Shown: positions 34,645 through 44,983 of the stretch, one piece after another | Layout: each line of letters starts with the position of its first letter | Numbering within the stretch: the stretch's first letter is position 1 | Source: Erinaceus europaeus | Lineage: Eukaryota > Chordata > Mammalia > Eulipotyphla > Erinaceidae | Length of the DNA: 64,000 nt | Reading direction: 5' to 3' | Assembly (NCBI RefSeq): GCF_950295315.1 | Contig: NC_080181.1 | Location: 4,280,726-4,344,725, forward strand | Translations under genes and position numbers: made by a program | Notes under the pieces: generated by a model | What the model was told of the DNA's origin: nothing | Database searches by the model: none | Seen by the model: only the letters and a program-made list of their open reading frames with translations

Positions 34645-36900
34645 AAAATTTTATTTTTATATTACAGAATTGCATATGGACAGGGGTTTGAATCCACACC
34701 ATTCCCAACACCAGATTTCTGAATCTTCACTCTCCCCACTACAATCCCCCACAGTTTCCCTGAAGTTGTAGACATGAGCCAACCATTTTCTCTACAGCTA
34801 TCTGTCCACATTTATACATAGTTGCCCATTCTTTTCCTGATTCAATCCTCTCTCCCTCTAAGCCGCTACTCATAGCATAGTAGCTACCTCCATATGTCCC
34901 TCTCCTTTTCCTTCTCTCTCTCTCTCTGGGTGCTGATGGAGCTGGAGTGCAGCTTCCTCTTATTTTCCTCCTATCACTTCTCCCCTGCTGGGAGTATAGA
35001 TCAAGGTTGTTCATGGGGAGCAGAGGGTAGGAGTTCTGGTTTCTGTGGCTGCTTCTCTGCTGAGCATGGGCGTTAACGGGTTGATCCATACCCCCAGCCT
35101 GTTTCTATCTTTCCCTAGTGGACCAGAGCTCTGGAGATGTGAGGGTCCAGGACACACTGGTGAGGTCATCTGGCCAGAGAAATCAGGGTGCAGTCATGGT
35201 AGCATCTGCAACTTGGTGTCTGGAAGGTGGCATGACCTAAGTTGAGACAAGATGGTTAATGAACAGGAAGAAACCAAAAAGTAGGATCAGAGCAGATGAG
35301 ATTGGGGATTTTAGGGTAGAAGAAAGGTAGGAGAACCATTCTACACATGTTCCTGGGGGCATACAACTATAGTAGTTTCGGTTGAGGTTGGTAGCTAGCC
35401 TGATGTTGGATAAGATATTGTCTAAGAGAATGGTGTCAGAGTAAAGAAAATAGCTAGAAAGTTGAATTAGGGCAGGGAGTAGCTCCCATTCTTATTAAAA
35501 AAAAAAAATCTCTGGCTAAAATTAACTATTTACTTCTACCCACCTGCTCCAGGGCCCATGTATAAATACATCTTAATATTTAGCACCAGAGCCTGTGTAA
35601 CCTCTAAGTCCCTGCTGGTCTGAGCTTATAGCTCATGCTCACAACTGAGGAACATTGCAGGCTGTGCTCATTTCAGAACCAGTCTTTTTTGAGTGGCAGG
35701 GCAGGATACCCCCAGCCTCCCTTCTGAGACTGGGGCTCTCCCTACCATCATTGATTTATGGCAGAGCCAAGGTCCTGGGAGGGCCCACAAAACACTGTTC
35801 CTTATGGAAGTGACCAGTGGTAGTGGAGAGAAGGACCCTTTAGAATATCAAGGCCCATCATATGTGTATGGGAATCCAAGGATTCCCTAACTAGGGCCCC
35901 AGATGATCAGGTGGTGTGATATTGACCAAAGAGGCCATTATTAGTGGGCCAGCCTCTTGCCCTTATCCAACTTTTGTAGTCCTTTCTTTATCTGATTATC
36001 TTAGATTTTCTCTCAGTTTTTTAGGCATTGAATATTATTTATTGAGCTCAGCCAGAGTTAGGTTTTGGGGATCTGTCTTCTTGGGCCTTTCTGCTAGGCT
36101 GTCCTGCTAATTTGGTCTAAATCCAATCAATTGCAGAATTTATGATGCCTTTCTTAGGTACTTCAACCATTATTGAGCACTTTGAGTTATATGATTCCCC
36201 CTTATTTATGGGTATGTGTAGACCTGTTTCCAGTACTCTAAACCCTAGCCTCATCTGATATCTGTTACTCAGTTAAATGACATGCCATCTAACTTGGATG
36301 TAGGTAGTCCCATGTGTTATGAAAGGTCTCACCAGACTTTGAAGAGTTGCGAGGTTGACTTCTCAGACTGGTATCTCTGGTTACAGTCCATAGTAGGATT
36401 TCAATAGCAGCATAATGCAGGGTGGCAGCACCAGTAGCAATTTGGTTGAAGTCAACAAAGTTGGTATGGCGGTAAGGAATCATAGAGAAGGAATTTCAAG
36501 AAGTGTGGGCATGTCCTAGAGGGACCAGGACTAGGAGAAATGTGGGTCCTAAAGAGAACGGAAGGGGTCTTAGAAAGAGTTAAAATACCAACAATTAGTT
36601 ATTACAAACAGGTTAGTTGGGGGGTAGTATCTATATTAATATACTTGATTTCACTATGCTTTGAACCCTTTTAGTGGTATCTGAACCTCTTTGTATTTTA
36701 AATACTTACAAGGTCAAAAGCTCTTGACCTGCCTGGCCTAACGCTATAGTTAACATGTTTGCAGAGCTATATTTTCAGATACATTTTTAGAGTTCCATGA
36801 ACAAATTAATCTGCTTATTAGAGTTTGATCATTTTGCAAATCTAAGATAAATATTAGCCAAAGCTAATATTTGTGCTTAGGGCTACAAGTTAGGCAGTTT
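34645..36900 (-). mobile_element. L1-like long 3' region, longest copy
   Basis: Starts with the reverse tail 'tttttaaaattttatttttatattac' and 'acaccattcccaacaccag', and shares the ordered blocks 'tgctgggagtat', 'catgggcgttaacggg', 'ggtccaggacacactggtgagg', 'cctgtgtaacctct', 'tcatttcagaaccagtc' and 'gagtggcagggcagg' with the copies at 4905 and 5261. Beyond about 35880 no other copy here overlaps it, so the right end is uncertain; the sequence to about 36900 keeps the same character. There is no ORF2 homology in the part I can place. Confidence 0.6.
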
Positions 36901-36929
36901 GGGAAATTGAGATATTAAATACCCCCCCA

Positions 36930-37215
36930 CACACGTCATATTACTGTTGATAGGACTAAATAGTGATGGGACTGAAGTTTTACATCTTCCCCGCCACTGG
37001 AAGTCTGTGCCCTTCCCCCTTTCCCTTAGGTAACCACTATAGTTTTCCAATTTAAATATGGATTGTGTTGTCTCTGGTTGTTTAATTATGTGTGTTCAGT
37101 TCTCTAAATTCTACAGATGAGTGAGATTATCCTGTAGCTTTCCTTTACCTCCTTGCTTATTTCACTAAGCATAATGTTCTCAAGTTCCATCCAGCTAACT
37201 TGCAAATTTAAAACA
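36930..37215 (-). repeat. Older L1 3'-end fragment
   Basis: 'ctctaaattctacagatgagtgagattatcctg', 'ccttgcttatttcactaagcataatgttctcaagttcc' are the reverse complement of the standard older L1 3' end. 5' truncated. Confidence 0.55.
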
Positions 37216-37270
37216 TTTGCTACCTGATTCTTCACAGAAAACCTTTGCTAGCTGACGACCTTAATTAATA

Positions 37271-37349
37271 TTGAGTTGTTGAAAAAGTCATGATACATTT
37301 TTGCATAGGATAACGTAGAAAAGTATTCATGACTTTTCTAACAACCCAA
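37271..37349. mobile_element. 79-bp mariner-type MITE with TA target duplication
   Basis: A compact element has inverted ends beginning ttgagttgttgaaaaagtca (left) and, as reverse complement of the right end, ttgggttgttagaaaagtca. These match at 20 of the first 23 positions. TA flanks it on both sides (37269-37270 and 37350-37351), the target duplication of Tc1/mariner elements. There is no coding capacity. The termini resemble mariner TIRs of the 'ttgggttgt..aaaagtc' kind. The human counterpart in size is MADE1, which has different ends. It must have been mobilised by a transposase encoded elsewhere. Confidence 0.85.
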
Positions 37350-37864
37350 TAGATCTGTGTAATAAATAGACTATAGCTATAAGTGCTCACATTTGTCCCC
37401 AATGCCAGAAAGCCAACTAGCTTGTATGTAAGAATATGGCTACTCTATTTTAAAAATATCTACAGTTTCATCTTTAGGGATGTCAGTTACCTACTGTTCA
37501 TTTTTGCTACTAAAGTGCGTATTGTAAATAATGCATATCGAATGGCACTCTTGCTTCTCAGATAGGGATACTAAGTAGGACAGGAGCACCACAATCCAGA
37601 ATGGTAAACAAGTAAATACAAATACTTCCAATATGGAATTCCCCAACTTGCATAGTTGCCTGATTCCACCAAGCAACTACAACTGTCACTACCGCTCAAC
37701 ATCAGTTCTCCTAAAGAGCCGAATGCCCTTACAGGTCCGACTAAAAAGTGTTTTAAATATTAATTTTTCAGTTCAACCTATTTTTATTCTGTACCATAAT
37801 TAACTCCTTTAAGAAATTATCAATTCCAACAAATTAACTGTACCATGTACATCTTAATCATTTA

Positions 37865-38090
37865 TTCACTGGTTCAGTTAATTTTTACTGAGTGCCTATT
37901 ACTGTTCTACATGCTAGCAAGAGAGCTTGGATAGAAATCATGGTCCATTGGGCTGAGTGAAAAACCAATGTAAAATATAGTATGGTGTCAGCTGTGATAA
38001 AGACAAGGGGCTTGTTTCAATCTGAGAAACTATTGCAGAGCCTTAAGTGCTAGGCAGGGGAAACCACCTGGAAGAAGGACGTACAGAACT
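37865..38090. repeat. Ancient interspersed repeat, unclassified
   Basis: 'tttactgagtgcctattactgttctacatgctagcaagag' and 'gctgtgataaagacaaggggc' follow a phrase common to an old mammalian repeat (gtgcc..cactgttctaggca). I cannot name the family. Confidence 0.35.
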
Positions 38091-38264
38091 ACTTCAAGTC
38101 TTAAGATAGAAGCACCAGCACTGATTTGTTTACTTTTAGCCCATGGGTATTAGGTTTGAATAAAATTTAGTAAGAAACCTCTTCTCAGTTTCTTCTACCA
38201 TTAAACTCATTCTCCAGCCGAGGGGGTAGGGGGTTCTTTTGGCCCTGGAACAATACAAACAGTA

Positions 38265-38390
38265 ATTAACATTCAGAAGCATTGTGTCAGCTTGTCTTCA
38301 CAGCAGTGATGTGAAGCACTACTATTCCCTGCTTACAAATAAAGATTTGATGCTGAAAGATAAGCATTCACCCAGAACTTCACTAATCAA
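38265..38390 (-). repeat. MIR relic
   Basis: 'gcttgtcttcacagcagtgatgtgaagcactactattccc' and 'ttacaaataaagatttgatgctgaaagataag' follow the reverse complement of the MIR 3' half and core. Confidence 0.45.
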
Positions 38391-38392
38391 AA

Positions 38393-38450
38393 ACCACACA
38401 CACACACACACACACACACACATGCATGCACACACACATGCATGCATATA
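38393..38450. repeat. (CA)n microsatellite
   Basis: CA repeats are interrupted by two catgcatgca blocks. Confidence 0.9.
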
Positions 38451-38689
38451 GAAAGTGAACTTAATACTCTTAAGACTACTGGGGAAACTCAAGATCTCTC
38501 TGTGCAGAATGCATGGCACCTACATAAGAATTAGACTATTACGAATTAGATAATATTATACAGCCTGGGATATACACTTTTGAGAAGTCATGCCAGTGAA
38601 TGATTGTGGATGGTTGGAATGGTTATAGAAGCATGGTACTAAGCGGGCTAGGAGTGAAAGTATCTAGTGGAAGTAACTAATATTTATTA

Positions 38690-38850
38690 TACTCAATTAT
38701 CATAATAGCCCCACTGAAACAGGAATCACCATTTACAGGTGACAGGTAGTGAAGTTAAGCCACTCAGTCCCCTGATCACAAGTTAGAATACTGGGATTTG
38801 AGTCCATATTCACCCCAACTTTATCATCTTTCTATATAGCATCTTACCTC
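38690..38850 (-). repeat. MIR relic
   Basis: 'accatttacaggtgacaggtagtgaagttaagccac' then 'tcacaagttagaatactgggatttgagtcc' matches the reverse complement of a MIR (core, then tRNA-like B box). Confidence 0.6.
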
Positions 38851-38958
38851 CCCCAAAGCTACAGTCCTAATATTGACAATCATCTGTGTGTCTAAACTAT
38901 GTTGACTTCAATTCTGGAGAAGCAATAGGGGGGGAACTCACAGAAAATTTAATTTCTA

Positions 38959-39240
38959 GGGAGTCGGGCAGTAGCACAGTGGGTTAAGCGCATGTGTTGC
39001 GAAGCGCAAGGACCGGTGTAAGGATCCTGGTTCGAGCCCCCGGCTCCCCACCTGCAGCGGCATCCCTTCAAAGGCAGTGAAGCAGGTCTGCAGGTGTCTG
39101 TCTTTTTCTCCCCGTCTCTGTCTTCCCCTCCTCTCTCCATTTTTCTCTATCCTAACAATGACGACATTAATAACTACAACAACAATAAAAAAACAAGGGC
39201 ACCAAAAGGGAAAATAAATAAATAATAAAATAAATATAAA
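38959..39240 (+). repeat. ERI-type SINE (group b)
   Basis: Complete copy with A-box 'tagcacagtgggttaag', B-box 'ggttcgagccc', 'ccccacctgcag', CT tract, 'aacaatgacgacattaataac' and an A-rich tail. The flank ttaatttct recurs on both sides (38950-38958 and after the tail). Confidence 0.93.
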
Positions 39241-39595
39241 AAAATTAATTTCTGAATAGGTGATGACAGGAGGTGATAAACAAGCTTATAGTGTGCACAG
39301 TAACCTGGAGAGTAATCGGAAGCTCTACCTTAGCATGCATAGTTGGGAATATGTGCATCTGGTCGGAGCATAACAGCTTCTGGGCTTAAAATGTTCAGTA
39401 TTCTGTACCCTAAAATAGCAGTTTTGGCAAAAGCATATTAAAATTTTTAGGCATTTTTATTATTCTGTGAGAAGTGTAATAGGTCATTTTTTTCAAATTT
39501 GTGGGAGTTTTCATTAAGTAAAGTTTAATAATACTTTAGTTAAATGTATCTCTCCCTTTAGTGTCTTTTTTGTTTGTTTGCTTGTTTTTCAATTT

Positions 39596-39900
39596 ATTTT
39601 TGCCACCAAGGCTGTCTCGGGGGCTTGATGCCTGCATGACAGGTTCACCACTCAGAGTCATTTCCTTCCTTCATTCTTTCCATGCTCTTCCCCTCTTCCC
39701 TCCCTCCCTCCCTCCCTCCCTCCTTCCTTCCTTCCTTCCTTCCTGCCTCTATTTCTGAGACAGAAATAGAGAGAGAGGGAAAAGAAGAAAAAGAAGTAAG
39801 AGATATACCTGCAGCACTGCTCTACTGACCATGAATCGTCCCTCGGCCCCATGTAGGTGGAAACCAGGTGTCTGTACCCAGTTCCTCAAGCATTCAAGCA
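39596..39900 (-). repeat. ERI-type SINE, antisense, with (TCCC/TTCC)n expansion
   Basis: 'tttttgccaccaaggctgtctcgggggcttgatgcctgc', a pyrimidine array of TCCC then TTCC units (about 39680-39744), 'gagacagaaatagagagag', 'cctgcagcactgctctactgacc', 'ccccatgtaggtgg'. The tRNA-like end is weak. Confidence 0.75.
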
Positions 39901-39984
39901 TGGTAATATATACTTGAACACCTGGATACTATGTATGCCACCTCCAGGGACCAATTTTTGAAGCGACATAGACACCTTGTGGAG

Positions 39985-40583
39985 TTATTCTTCTTCCAGG
40001 ATTATCACGGGGGCTCAGTGCCTGCACTACGAATCCACTGCTCCTGCAGCCATTTTCTCTCTTTTTTAAAATACTTATTTATTTATTCCCTTTTGTTGCC
40101 CATTAAAAAAATAAATATTTTAATTTAATTAAATTAATTAATTTATTATTGGATAGAGACAGAGAGAAATTGAGAGGGGAGGGGGTGGTAGAGATGGAGA
40201 GACGCAGAGAGACACCTACAGCCCTGCTTCACCACTTGTGAAGCTTTCCCCCTGCAGATGGGGACCAGGGCCTTGAACCTGGGTCCTTGTGTACTGTAAT
40301 GTGTGTGCTTAACCAGGTGCTCCACCACCTGGTTCTGCCCTTGTTGTTTTATTGTTGTAGTTATCATTGTTATTATTAGTTATTATTGTTGTTGTCATTG
40401 TTGGATAGGGCAGAGAGAAATGGAGAGAGGAGAAGAGAAAGACAGATACCTGCAGACCTGCCTCACTGCTTATGAAGCGACTCCCTTGCAGGTGGGGAGC
40501 TGGGGGCTTGAACCGGGATCCTTACTCCAGTTCTTTGCTTTGTGCTACCTGCGCTTAACCTGCTGCGCTACCACCCAACTCGC
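39985..40583 (-). repeat. ERI-type SINE (group c) interrupted by a group a SINE, both antisense
   Basis: The outer copy starts 'ttccaggattatcacgggggctcagtgcctgc', breaks after 'cccttttgttgccc' (about 40100), and resumes at about 40336 with 'tgcccttgttgttttattgttg', ending 'ttaacctgctgcgctaccaccc'. Between lies a complete group a copy: tail 'aaataaatattttaattt', 'ggatagagacagagagaaattgag', 'ccctgcttcaccacttgtgaag', 'ccttgaacctggg' and 'ttaaccaggtgctccaccacc'. The shared tgccc at the breakpoints fits a short target duplication. Confidence 0.88.
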
Positions 40584-40790
40584 CTTTTTTTTTTTTAATA
40601 GGGCAGAGAGAAATTGAGAGGGGAGGGAAAAATAGAGAGGGGGGGAGAGAGAGAAAGATAACACTTGCAGACCTGCTTCAGTGCTTGTAAAGCAACCCCC
40701 CTGCTGATAGGGAGCCAGGTCTCAAACTGGGATCCATACTCAAGTCCTTGCTCTTCATACTATGTGCATTTATCCCCGTGTGTTTCCGAG
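40584..40790 (-). repeat. ERI-type SINE, antisense
   Basis: 'ttttttttttttaatagggcagagagaaattgagag', 'acttgcagacctgcttcagtgc', 'aaccccc-ctgctgatagggagc', 'tctcaaactgggatcc'. It lies directly behind the nested pair, giving three SINEs in 800 bases. Confidence 0.85.
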
Positions 40791-41054
40791 TATTATCTTT
40801 GTTTTCTCAGTCATCAGCATTGTCCCAGTTATAATGTCCTATGTTTGAAGAGGAAATAACAGCCAAAATTTATTTATTTTTAATTTAATTGTTTAATGTT
40901 GAGTACTGTGACAAATTTACTTTGCTCCTAAGTAAGTCTCTATAAATTTAAAAGTTTTTGTAGAGTAATTCAGAAAATGTTTGTAAAAATTTGATTTATA
41001 GTTTTTTTATTTTAATAGTTTCTTTCTTAATTTTCCCACTGTTGATACTATTTT

Positions 41055-41147
41055 TCCTTAATAGGACAGAGAGATATTGAGAGGGGAGGAGGAACAAGAT
41101 AGGTAGATAGATAGATAGACAGACACATACAAACATATATATATATG

Positions 41148-41186
<39 letters not shown>

Positions 41187-41310
41187 GCAGCACTGCTTCA
41201 CTGCTTTTGAACCTTCTCCTCCACAGGTGTGGACCAGGGGCTTGAAGCTGGGACCTTGCACACATGGTAACATGTGCACTCAACCTGGTGCATCCACCAC
41301 TTGGCCCTTT
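41055..41310 (-). repeat. ERI-type SINE (group a), antisense, with (TA)n inside
   Basis: 'aataggacagagagatattgagagggg', a GATA/TA expansion (41100-41183) inside the purine tract, then 'gcagcactgcttcactgcttttgaa', 'ggggcttgaagctggg', 'caacctggtgcatccaccac'. Confidence 0.88.
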
Positions 41311-41624
41311 ATTGTAGAAGCTTAAGATTCCTTTTCAGTTAATTTGTTATCTCCCACAAGGTGTCTAACCTAGCACTTGTCAGGGTACACTGAGAGGCAT
41401 AGCAAAGGTTTTTCCATAAAACTTTATCAGTCAGTGTTCTAAAGTAGATGTGTGTGGTGCTGACTATATCTTGATAATGTCAAACCGCAGCTGAATAAAG
41501 AATATGGCTACAGTCTGAGTCTGCAACAGAATGAGAGTGACAAGCTTCTAATGGGTTTTTTTTTAAGTGATGAAGAGCCATAAGTGTTCAGAGAAGGTGC
41601 AGATAGCTGCCATTTCACATAGGG

Positions 41625-41626
<2 letters not shown>

Positions 41627-41669
<43 letters not shown>
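41627..41669. repeat. (TG)n microsatellite
   Basis: About 21 uninterrupted TG units; likely polymorphic. Confidence 0.97.
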
Positions 41670-42596
41670 ATTTTTTCACTTTGGGAGGTCCCCAGACATG
41701 GCAGCTACATTGCTCCTGGGATACTTTTTCATTCAGACATAAATGGGGAGAAAGAGCACAGCACCAGATCTTTCTCTGGTTCCATGACACCTCCCATGTG
41801 TTGGCAGGACACAGACCAGAGCAGCACGTGTCAAGTTCCAAATCCTACCTGATGCTTTGTCTCTCTGGCCTTTGCATTTTACACTAAAATTTCAAATATG
41901 AGTAGAGCCGACCAAAAGATATAGAGAAGTAGAACGTTCCACATGGAGTAAACTCTTTTAAGAGGACAGAGTGTTTGTTTGGGAGAGTGCAGCCCCACTC
42001 GTTGGATAGCAGGGCCATGCTTTGTTGGGCAGCATGCAAAGAAGAGCCGGAGAGCTTACAGAATGCTCAAGGGTGAAAGCCAAGTAGCACAGGGCTCCTG
42101 TACCCCGCCATTCCTACCTATGCTTAACGTATGTCGTAGAGCTATGAAGTCGCTGATTTTAGAAGCCAGGCACAGAACTCACAAGCAATGTTTGAAGCTT
42201 ACCATCATACAGTTGTTGAATGATCACTTCCAGGCTTAGAAGTTGAGTCACAGCAATATATGTCAGTTCCATCAAACTGATAAGCTTTCTTCAAAGGAAA
42301 TGAGACTCACTAATCCTTTCAAGCTTTTGAAATGAATGTTGAGCCGCAGAATGAATACAGAGGCTTACAAGCCCAATTTACACTGATGTGGAGTACAGTA
42401 TTGGCTGGAAAACCAGTGAACTGCTAAGACACCCAGCCCCCCAACTAGAGACAAGAGGAGTGCAAGACACACCAGGAATAAAGCAGAAGTCACTTGTTAA
42501 TTTTTCCCTCTGGTAGAGCAGAATGGGAGAAATGTGTACTACCTTGGAGTAGAACATGCTGGTTTTGACCCTGCCCCCCCCCCAAAAAAAAAGCTT

Positions 42597-42740
42597 TTTA
42601 GTGGGCTTGGGAATGCTCGATAAGTACAATACATACCCTCCAGGTATAAAGATCTGCATTCAAGCCCTGGCACCACATGCTTTAGTCTGTCTCATTCCAA
42701 TCTCTCTCTCCTTTCTTGTTAGGATAATAAAATGACAAAA
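42597..42740 (+). repeat. tRNA-derived SINE, diverged
   Basis: 'ttagtgggcttgggaatgctcgataag', B-box-like 'gcattcaagccctggcaccac', CT tract 'ctctctctcctttcttg', A-rich end. It ends about 300 bases before exon C. Confidence 0.55.
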
Positions 42741-42834
42741 AAAAAGGGGGGGGTGGGGAGGCCAGCAAGCTTTTCTGTGCTATTACATATGCCTGAGATC
42801 TTGGGACAGTTCCGTAGTACCATATTAACAGAGG

Positions 42835-42960
42835 GAAGTAATTCCTATCCTTTACTTGCTGTGTGGCCCAGGGTAGGTTTCCTTTACCTCTCTGAGCCAG
42901 AGTTTCCTGACTGATAATCTACCCACTGAAACACCTCTTGCTTTGGTAAACAGTGTATGT
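42835..42960 (+). repeat. MIR relic
   Basis: 'tttacttgctgtgtggcccagggtaggtttcctttacctctctgagccagagtttcctgactgataat' follows the MIR core closely. It lies just upstream of exon C. Confidence 0.7.
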
Positions 42961-43035
42961 TTTGATATGGATTTCAAATGTCGTAAAATGCTTGAGAAAT
43001 AAAGTCACCCTTCCTTAATGCTTGGATTCTTGCAG

Positions 43036-43172
43036 CTTACCCACACTGGGTAGAAAAACTGAACGACACTCAGTTAGACAGCGGGAGCCCTCTCCGGTGG
43101 GAGTGTAAAGCGACCGGGAAGCCCAGGCCCACCTACCGCTGGCTGAGGAACGGAGTGCCCCTCTCGCCTCAG
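43036..43172 (+). CDS. CNTN6: Contactin-6 exon C: first half of Ig-like domain 4
   Basis: This 137-base exon has acceptor gattcttgcag|ct and donor cag|gtactg. Two bases complete a Thr codon with the A from exon B. There are 45 full codons: [20 protein letters not shown], then [15 protein letters not shown], then [10 protein letters not shown]. The WEC cysteine (B strand) pairs with the Cys of YQCLAEN in exon D, and YRW supplies the core Trp. The [14 protein letters not shown] stretch is diagnostic for CNTN6 in my memory; paralogues differ here. NDT is a potential N-glycosylation sequon. The exon is clearly more GC-rich than the flanking intron. It ends in phase 0. Confidence 0.97.
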
Positions 43173-44853
43173 GTACTGTGGCAGCTCTGTCCTGCTCCTC
43201 TCTCTGTCGTGAGCAGGACGTCACCCACGACCAACTGGCCACTCTATCTTTTTGAAAGCAATTTCTTACTGGTACCTTATAATATAAAAGGAGTGAGACA
43301 TATCACTGGTCTATAAACAAACTGTTCTTGTGTGTTCATTCCCTCCTTACTTTACTGAGTAACACATTGTTTCTGTATAATTCATTCAGCCCTGAAAATC
43401 ATAAGAACGTAACAGTGATTGACTTATTGCCATGTCTAGCTAACTTTTAGATACCATTGAGTTTGATTCTGCTAAAGTGAATCAGCTCAGATCACACCTC
43501 TATTATAAGATGAAACTGGAATTGGATTCTAATTTCTTGTGTCCTTCCTTCCTGTGTCATTCTGGTACCCTAGATCAAAATATCTTTTTTTTTTTTAAAT
43601 CTACTGCATACTTTAAAAATGACTTGCTGTATACTGGAATTGAAAATCAATCACTGTTTAGTTTCATAATAATGGTAATAATTTAAATAACTCTTTCTCA
43701 TACTGTAACTTTTACCAGACAGAAATACTGAACTATTCTGAGCCAAATGGAGGGGAAACGTATGAAGTTGAAATTGCAAATTAATTCTCTGTGGGTTCTG
43801 TATCAGTCAGGGGACTGCTTCTCTACCACTGAGCTCCTGGAGCTCCATTGTAAAATGAAGAGACTGTATCAGAACATTCCCACCATCCCATGCATGCTTG
43901 AAGACGAGTTAGGCCAACACAAAACACAGACACAAATATGAACTGTAGACTGATCAAGAATACTGAGCAGAAGAGGATGGGCATTCTGAGTAGTCACTGT
44001 TGCTTTCTCCTTAATTCTCCCAAGCATAGCAGATAGTCCTCAGGATGAGAACATGCTGACCTTATTTTCTACAAATAGTAAAGTCCACTGCAAATAGCAT
44101 GCCTGCTAAGTGAATGGACTAGTTTGGAAAATGATGCCAGGTTACTTGGCATCCAGTTGCTAGATAAAGCACTACTCACTCAAAGTAAAACAACAGTTGG
44201 GTTGACATTATGAAGACAAGACACATAACTGCTCTGCAGCATTTCAGATTAAAAATTTGTTTTTGAAATGTGTTCTTAATTTCACTATACCTCAGTTTGC
44301 ACACACATCTGCATTCTCTATATGGACACAGATAGAGATCTGCCTACAGTGCATTATGAGATGAGCTCAAAACTGGGCTGAGGGCACCGTCCATGTTCTG
44401 TTGTCTCCTGTACATGGTTTCCTCTGACGAGGCTTATGTTTTCTGATTATACATTTTCTCAGAATACAGCTATAGGACTCTCCTTTTAGTTTGTTGGCAA
44501 GTGAAAACTTCAGTCTTTTCCATCCTGTGAGCCTCTGCCTCACCTTTATAAGATAAATTCAAATGAAATTACCATCTACTCATTATGTTTCACAAGCTCT
44601 GAGTCTGAAAAGCAAAGACCTTAGCTTAAAACAAAAATGATAGTGAAAGGCCTGCAGGGAATATGACCATCTAATTATTTCTTTTTTGATCAAGATGCCT
44701 CTGTAGTACAGGAGTTGTGTTAGAATGAATAGTGGACAGTAATTGTGTGTCGCTAAGTATAATAGAATGCTCAACTGCTGTAATTGGAAGTTTCTGTCTT
44801 AGGAGAGAGTTACTCTTTACTTTCTATGTCTAATTTTTTGTATTCCATTACAG
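43173..44853 (+). other. CNTN6: CNTN6 intron C-D (1.7 kb)
   Basis: Phase 0 intron between gtactg and tattccattacag. I see no identifiable repeat in it, unusual for this window. Confidence 0.9.
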
Positions 44854-44983
44854 AGTAGGGTTGAGATGGTCAATGGAGTATTGATGATCCACAATGTGAA
44901 TCAGTCAGATGCTGGAATGTATCAGTGCTTGGCTGAAAATAAATACGGAGCCATTTATGCTAGCGCTGAGCTAAAGATTCTAG
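44854..44983 (+). CDS. CNTN6: Contactin-6 exon D: second half of Ig-like domain 4
   Basis: This 130-base exon has acceptor ccattacag|ag and donor tag|gtatgc. There are 43 codons: [18 protein letters not shown], then [14 protein letters not shown], then [11 protein letters not shown], with one base (G) left over. The DAGMYQC signature holds the F-strand cysteine. NQS just before it is a potential N-glycosylation sequon. The domain layout matches contactin Ig4. Intron phases (0 in, 1 out) join correctly with exons C and E. Confidence 0.97.

Larger units (their letters stand above)
33981..43035 (+). other. CNTN6: CNTN6 intron B-C (about 9 kb)
   Basis: Phase 1 intron between gtaagt and attcttgcag. 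It contains a long antisense L1-like region, the mariner-type MITE, MIR relics, a dense SINE cluster (38.9-41.3 kb) and a (TG)n tract. Nothing identifiable in 33981-34215, 37355-37860, 39250-39590, 41320-41620 and 41680-42590. Confidence 0.9.
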
